Assembly (NCBI GenBank): GCA_013153895.1
Contig: JAADDN010000143.1
Location: 1 to 7,383 of the forward strand
DNA length: 7,383 bases
Direction: 5' to 3'
Origin: Thermoproteota archaeon
Lineage (GTDB): Archaea; Thermoproteota; Thermoprotei; Thermoproteales; Thermocladiaceae
Part shown: positions 4,385-7,383 of the stretch, one piece after another
How positions within the stretch are numbered: the first letter of the stretch is position 1
Layout: each line of letters opens with the position of its first letter
The notes under the pieces: generated by a model
Database searches by the model: none
Seen by the model: the letters and a program-made list of their open reading frames with translations, nothing else
Told to the model about the DNA's origin: nothing
Made by a program: the position numbers and the translations under genes

Positions 4385-5569
4385 CTTCTCATAATGTATA
4401 TCGATCATATATGGCTCAACGCCAGAGTACAATCTTAGATGCATCTTAGCAACATTTATCCAACTTGTCTCATATGCATATTGTATGAGAGGTTTCATAT
4501 ATTGTAGAGCCTTCTCATAGTTCGATAATACTATGCTTAACTTAGCTGCTAATGCTTCAGGATTAGCTGGAGGAAAGGTCAATCTTGGAGCAAGCTCGTA
4601 ACACTCTATTAATCTTGGAACTCTTGCACATATTACAGGTTTAAAGCTTCCTAATGCTACATGAAATGCACCACTGACACCTATGTCACCTTTCACGTCT
4701 ACGTATGGGAACACTACTACGTCAGATGCTGAATATACTAGATTAATCTCTTTACGAGATAGGTATTTTGATAATACTATTATTCTGCCCTGCATGTTCT
4801 TTGTAGATCTCATGAACTCTTCTACGTACTGTCTATTGTCTTCACCCTGTAACTGACCTGCTACTAGGAGCACAGCATCATGTTGCTTATGCTCGTTAAC
4901 TAGGAGGTCCATAGCTTTCAACACTATGTGAAGACCTTTATCTCTTCTTAAGAATCCTTGAACAAGAATGATCTTGTAATGCTCAGGAACAGGAAGGTTG
5001 AGCTCCTTGACAGCATCGACCTTACTCACTAGCTTAAGTATACGTGTTCCATGTGGTATCCTCACTATCTTGTCAGGTTGAGCACCTTGATGTAGAAGCT
5101 CCATCTCCTGTAGTGAGCTATGTACTATCACTACGTCAGCTATCTCACATATCTTTCTCTGATACTCATCTATACCAGGATTATGAAGCACGTGTCTCAC
5201 AGTGTGTAGAGTTATTATGAGCTGTGATGTATGCTTCTTCAGCTCTCTTAGCACATCTATGAAGTCTGTTCTCCAGGGAAATAGAGAGTACTCGTGTTGT
5301 ATATGTATGACGTCGAAGGGACCTCTCTCACGTATCTCTCTGAGTATCTTCTCATAATCTGGAGAGCCGGCTAGACCTACATCAACGATGTCTCCTATCT
5401 TATCTAGCTCATACTCGGATGGATCGGTCTCTCCCTCCTTAACTTTGAGGCGTAGTATCGTTATCTGAGTTCTATGAGATATGTTCAAGATTGATGTAAC
5501 GAGGTCATAAGTGTATTCACCGATGCCGCATTTCGCGGGAGGAAAAGTTGAAATATAAGCAACCCTCAT
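4313..5569 (-). CDS. GT4-type (group 1) glycosyltransferase
   Basis: The 418-residue protein has the GT-B two-Rossmann plan. The N-terminal acceptor domain opens with MRVAYISTFPPAKCGIGEYT (1-20), the usual FPP..GG-like loop, then FDVIHIQHEYSLFP (85-98), LHTVRH (121-126) and IPHGT (171-175). The C-terminal nucleotide-sugar domain begins near 198 with ILVQGFLRRDKGLHIVLKAM (201-220), LLVAGQL, SASDVVVFPYVD (280-291) and the donor-site region GDIGVSGAFHVALGSFKPVI (294-313). In that last region the typical E-x7-E is not obvious, so sugar donor and stereochemistry are uncertain. It probably transfers a sugar from a nucleotide sugar in the cytoplasm. A basic tail of about 25 residues (KLPAKTETMKISRKVPVKIREKRE region) ends the protein within the overlap with the membrane-protein gene. 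ATG at 5569 gives the normal first beta strand. Confidence 0.88.
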   Translation of the reverse strand: MRVAYISTFPPAKCGIGEYTYDLVTSILNISHRTQITILRLKVKEGETDPSEYELDKIGDIVDVGLAGSPDYEKILREIRERGPFDVIHIQHEYSLFPWRTDFIDVLRELKKHTSQLIITLHTVRHVLHNPGIDEYQRKICEIADVVIVHSSLQEMELLHQGAQPDKIVRIPHGTRILKLVSKVDAVKELNLPVPEHYKIILVQGFLRRDKGLHIVLKAMDLLVNEHKQHDAVLLVAGQLQGEDNRQYVEEFMRSTKNMQGRIIVLSKYLSRKEINLVYSASDVVVFPYVDVKGDIGVSGAFHVALGSFKPVICARVPRLIECYELAPRLTFPPANPEALAAKLSIVLSNYEKALQYMKPLIQYAYETSWINVAKMHLRLYSGVEPYMIDIHYEKLPAKTETMKISRKVPVKIREKRE

Positions 5570-5589
5570 GAATAATATATACCTACGCG

Positions 5590-5596
5590 AAATAAG
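5590..5596 (-). promoter_or_regulatory. Possible promoter of the glycosyltransferase gene
   Basis: CTTATTT on the minus strand centred near 5593 is about 25 bases before the ATG at 5569, fitting a leaderless start. A stronger-looking TATATATTATT (5571-5581) lies only about eight bases from the ATG and would start transcription inside the gene, so I prefer the weaker but correctly placed box. Confidence 0.35.
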
Positions 5597-5652
5597 AACC
5601 TTTCTAACCTGTTACCTATACATACCAGAGTGAGCAGCAGAGACAGAGGCAA

Positions 5653-5663
5653 CATTTATAAAA
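5653..5663 (+). promoter_or_regulatory. Box A promoter of the L24e-rpo3 unit
   Basis: TTTATAAA (5655-5662) is a strong archaeal TATA box. Transcription would begin near 5684, about five bases before the ATG at 5689, and after the upstream TTG at 5668, which rules out that longer reading. Confidence 0.65.
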
Positions 5664-5688
5664 GCTCTTGACCTTACTTAGCCTCAAG

Positions 5689-5916
5689 ATGAAGATATAT
5701 AAGTGCTCGTTCTGTGGATCTCCAATACCACCAGGATTCGGAATAACATATGTTAAGAAGGATGGCACAATATTGAGGTTCTGTAGCAGAAAATGTTTTG
5801 TAAGCATGATAAAGTATGGTAGAGATCCAAGAAAGCTTGCATGGGTTAGAAAGAGACTGAACAAGCTAATGAGAGCTCAAGCTCCAAAGAAGGCTAAGAC
5901 AGCAAAGAGTAAATAG
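5689..5916 (+). CDS. rpl24e: Large-subunit ribosomal protein eL24 (L24e)
   Basis: The 75-residue zinc-ribbon protein has C6-x2-C9 in KCSFCGSPIPPGFG and C32-x3-C36 in FCSRKCF, the standard four Zn ligands of L24e. GITYVKKDGTILRFCS and GRDPRKLAWVRKR follow, all diagnostic of the archaeal/eukaryotic L24e core. A Lys/Ala-rich tail ends the protein. A 7-residue longer reading from TTG at 5668 is rejected because the TATA box at 5655-5662 would start transcription downstream of it. The gene lies 24 bases before rpo3 on the same strand and is probably co-transcribed. In many archaea L24e sits with L7ae, S28e and ndk instead, so this pairing is worth noting. Confidence 0.93.
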   Translation: MKIYKCSFCGSPIPPGFGITYVKKDGTILRFCSRKCFVSMIKYGRDPRKLAWVRKRLNKLMRAQAPKKAKTAKSK

Positions 5917-5940
5917 CTAGCCTAACATAACTTCAACATC

Positions 5941-6852
5941 ATGTCGAGACCAGTAGAGAAGCGAGAGATAAAGGTGAGAGTTCTCGAGAAGTCTGACACT
6001 TACCTGAAGTTCATTATAGAGGGAGTTCCTCCACAGATAGTTAACGCATTGAGAAGAGTACTCATAGCTGATGTTCCATGCCTAGCAATAGATGAAGTCG
6101 TAGTGCTTGATAATACCTCAGTAATGTTTGATGAAGTTCTTGCACATAGGCTAGCAATGATACCGTTGAAGACTAACCTCAAGAAGTTTCCTAAGATCGA
6201 GGAGTGTGAGGAAGGTCTCGTAGATCAAGCACAATGTTCAGCAAGATTAATACTTCAAGTAGAGGCTCGCGAACCAATGGTAGTCTATAGTAGAGATCTC
6301 AAGAGTGAAGATCCTGATGTAGAGCCCGTATATCCTGATATTCCTATAGTCAAGCTAGGTAAAGGTCAGAGAATAGTTCTAGAAGCAATAGCTAGACTTG
6401 GAAGAGCAAGAGAACATGTAAAGTGGCAGGCATGTTTAGCAGCCTACTACTATTATCCTAAGGTAGATATAGTGAATCCAAAGGATAGATCCTGCTATGA
6501 AATATGTAAGCAGATATGTCCAGATGCAGTAGACTGGGATGATAATAGAGGAATGTATATTAAAGATGTTGAAGCATGCACATTCAACAGATGGAAAACA
6601 TGTGAACACTCATGTAATGGTGCTATAAGAGTTGACTGGGAGAGATGGAAGTACGTGTTCTGGATAGAATCGTTCGGTAGCATACCTATGAGAGATCTAG
6701 TAGAAGAAGCTTTCAGAATATTGAGGAAAAAGTTTGAAGATTTCTTAGAAATACTTGACATCGAGATCCTTAAATATACTACAATGAGAAGCTCTGAAGC
6801 AGGTAAGACAAGTGAAGAAACAGAGACTGAGAGTGTTAGCGAGAGCTCCTGA
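5941..6852 (+). CDS. rpo3: RNA polymerase subunit Rpo3 (RpoD) with ferredoxin-like insertion
   Basis: This is the archaeal counterpart of bacterial alpha and eukaryotic RPB3, which pairs with Rpo11 to seed polymerase assembly. FIIEGVPPQIVNALRRVLIADVPCLAID (24-51) and DEVLAHRLAMIPL (64-76) are the hallmark alpha-like motifs, and the C-terminal dimerisation part runs WIESFGSIPMRDLVEEAF (241-258) onward. Residues about 170-230 form the ferredoxin-like domain with C185, C189, C193-P, then C213, C221, C225, which suggests room for at least one Fe-S cluster, with irregular spacing compared with the C-x2-C-x2-C-x3-C pattern. At 303 residues it is longer than the usual 260-270 or so, because of a Ser/Glu/Thr-rich acidic tail after residue 282. 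ATG at 5941 has no ribosome binding site. The stop abuts the convergent Trm112-like gene. Confidence 0.96.
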   Translation: MSRPVEKREIKVRVLEKSDTYLKFIIEGVPPQIVNALRRVLIADVPCLAIDEVVVLDNTSVMFDEVLAHRLAMIPLKTNLKKFPKIEECEEGLVDQAQCSARLILQVEAREPMVVYSRDLKSEDPDVEPVYPDIPIVKLGKGQRIVLEAIARLGRAREHVKWQACLAAYYYYPKVDIVNPKDRSCYEICKQICPDAVDWDDNRGMYIKDVEACTFNRWKTCEHSCNGAIRVDWERWKYVFWIESFGSIPMRDLVEEAFRILRKKFEDFLEILDIEILKYTTMRSSEAGKTSEETETESVSESS

Positions 6853-7278
6853 CTAAGCTTGTGATGCTAAGTTGAATGGTTTACCTTCCTTCAATATCTT
6901 ATCTGCTAGATCAGGAGCAACGTTCCTCAGCTTCTCCTCAATACTCTTCAAGAACTCTATATCTTCCTTCATGCTTCTAAGATCATCTGGTAATAATATT
7001 GGTATTTCCTCCTTTATTGGATACCATCTTCCACACTCTGGACAGTAGAGTATACCTGTTACTACCTCCTTCTTTATACATTCCTCACATGGGGCAGAGT
7101 CTGCTGGCTGTATTTCTTTGATGAATTTTCTTAGAAGTCCACAATATTCTTCACAGAAGGGCTTCTTATCCCACTCATACTTCCTCTCTGGATACTCTTT
7201 CTCTTCTATTACTATCAGTACTAGGGGAAACTTTTTATCGTATGGACATGCGAGTATGTCCATTAGTCTATACTTCAT
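6853..7278 (-). CDS. Trm112-like zinc protein with enlarged cysteine-rich insert
   Basis: The 141-residue protein matches the Trm112 family (PF03966): MKYRLMDILACPYDKKFPL at the start with C11, and GILYCPECGRWYPIKEEIPI (75-94) with C79-x2-C82 and the signature W-Y-P-I-..-IP-LLPDD. Trm112 is a small activating subunit for several SAM-dependent methyltransferases that act on tRNA, rRNA and release factor. Between the two halves is an insert of about 45 residues with two extra cysteine pairs, C42-x3-C46 and C64-x2-C67, so more than one zinc site is possible. The C-terminal third is a helical extension (KEDIEFLKSIEEKLRN). ATG at 7278 agrees with a box A at 7304-7310. Its stop touches that of rpo3, with no spacer between the converging genes. 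Confidence 0.82.
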   Translation of the reverse strand: MKYRLMDILACPYDKKFPLVLIVIEEKEYPERKYEWDKKPFCEEYCGLLRKFIKEIQPADSAPCEECIKKEVVTGILYCPECGRWYPIKEEIPILLPDDLRSMKEDIEFLKSIEEKLRNVAPDLADKILKEGKPFNLASQA

Positions 7279-7302
7279 CCTCTAGTCTTACCAAGGCTAG
7301 AG

Positions 7303-7310
7303 ATTTTAAG
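7303..7310 (-). promoter_or_regulatory. Box A promoter of the Trm112-like gene
   Basis: CTTAAAAT-like sequence on the minus strand, centred near 7307, places the start near 7281, three bases before the ATG at 7278, so the message is essentially leaderless. Confidence 0.55.
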
Positions 7311-7342
7311 TTATAGTGAGACGACGCAGGAGGCACAGTATA

Positions 7343-7355
7343 CATATTTAAATAT
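7343..7355 (+). promoter_or_regulatory. Promoter-like palindrome for a rightward gene beyond the window
   Basis: ATATTTAAATAT (7344-7355) contains TTTAAA at 7347-7352. On the plus strand a start about 26 bases on falls near 7375, just before an ATG at 7379-7381. The box is symmetrical, but on the minus strand no start codon lies at the right distance, and the Trm112-like gene has its own box. The remaining bases after the ATG are too few to identify a gene. Confidence 0.4.
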
Positions 7356-7383
7356 CGTCTTGCTACTCTAAGTAGCGTATGCT

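Noticed and set aside
5668..5688. Seven-residue longer start (TTG) for L24e
   Set aside because: The TATA box at 5655-5662 would start transcription near 5684, downstream of this codon; the ATG at 5689 gives the normal L24e N-terminus.
5570..5688. Box C/D or other small RNA in the GT4/L24e spacer
   Set aside because: No RTGATGA/CTGA pair or stable hairpin was evident; the spacer is explained by two divergent promoters.
5616..5864. Minus-strand 82-codon ORF opposite L24e
   Set aside because: Antisense to L24e and its promoter, with no recognisable domain.

Overview
The window reads as a moderately A+T-rich chromosome segment of a hyperthermophilic archaeon, most likely a Thermoprotei (crenarchaeal) lineage of the Desulfurococcales type. 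Support: a eukaryote-like L24e protein, an archaeal Rpo3 with a ferredoxin-like insertion, archease, a tRNA gene that encodes its own CCA and carries a bulge-helix-bulge intron, and mostly leaderless genes with TTTAAA/CTTAAAAG-type boxes about 25 bases before the first codon. The genus is not determined.

Layout. 1-1021 (minus): C-terminally cut gene for a GH130-family glycoside phosphorylase/hydrolase, with a striking switch in synonymous codon choice along its length. 1064-1111: T-tract terminator region of the minus strand. 1137-2158 (minus): a very A+T-rich two-gene unit joined by an ATGA overlap, encoding a palm-domain nucleotide cyclase-like protein resembling minimal CRISPR polymerases (mCpol) and a small protein with one C-terminal membrane segment. 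This is the best candidate for an undescribed signalling or defence module. 2295-2397 (plus): tRNA-Trp(CCA) with a 26-nt intron at the unusual position 30/31. 2376-3511 (minus): ATP-cone protein, HEPN protein and MNT nucleotidyltransferase as a tight operon whose last gene ends inside the tRNA gene. 3610-4384 (plus): archease plus an overlapping small two-pass membrane protein. 4313-5569 (minus): a GT4-type glycosyltransferase. 5689-6852 (plus): ribosomal protein L24e and RNA polymerase subunit Rpo3. 6853-7278 (minus): Trm112-like zinc protein, end to end with rpo3. 7340-7383: a promoter-like palindrome and a possible start codon of a rightward gene cut by the window edge.

The right part (archease, L24e, Rpo3, Trm112-like, tRNA) is housekeeping information processing. 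The left-central part (about 1040-2640, on both sides of the tRNA) is clearly richer in A+T and holds accessory conflict-type genes: mCpol-like plus membrane partner, and HEPN/MNT. That is the pattern expected of an accessory patch next to a tRNA gene, although no direct repeat or integrase was seen. GH130 and GT4 both point to polysaccharide or glycoconjugate metabolism, but they are not in one operon. No gene-free stretch exceeds 300 bases; the longest are about 115-135 bases and hold promoters and terminators.
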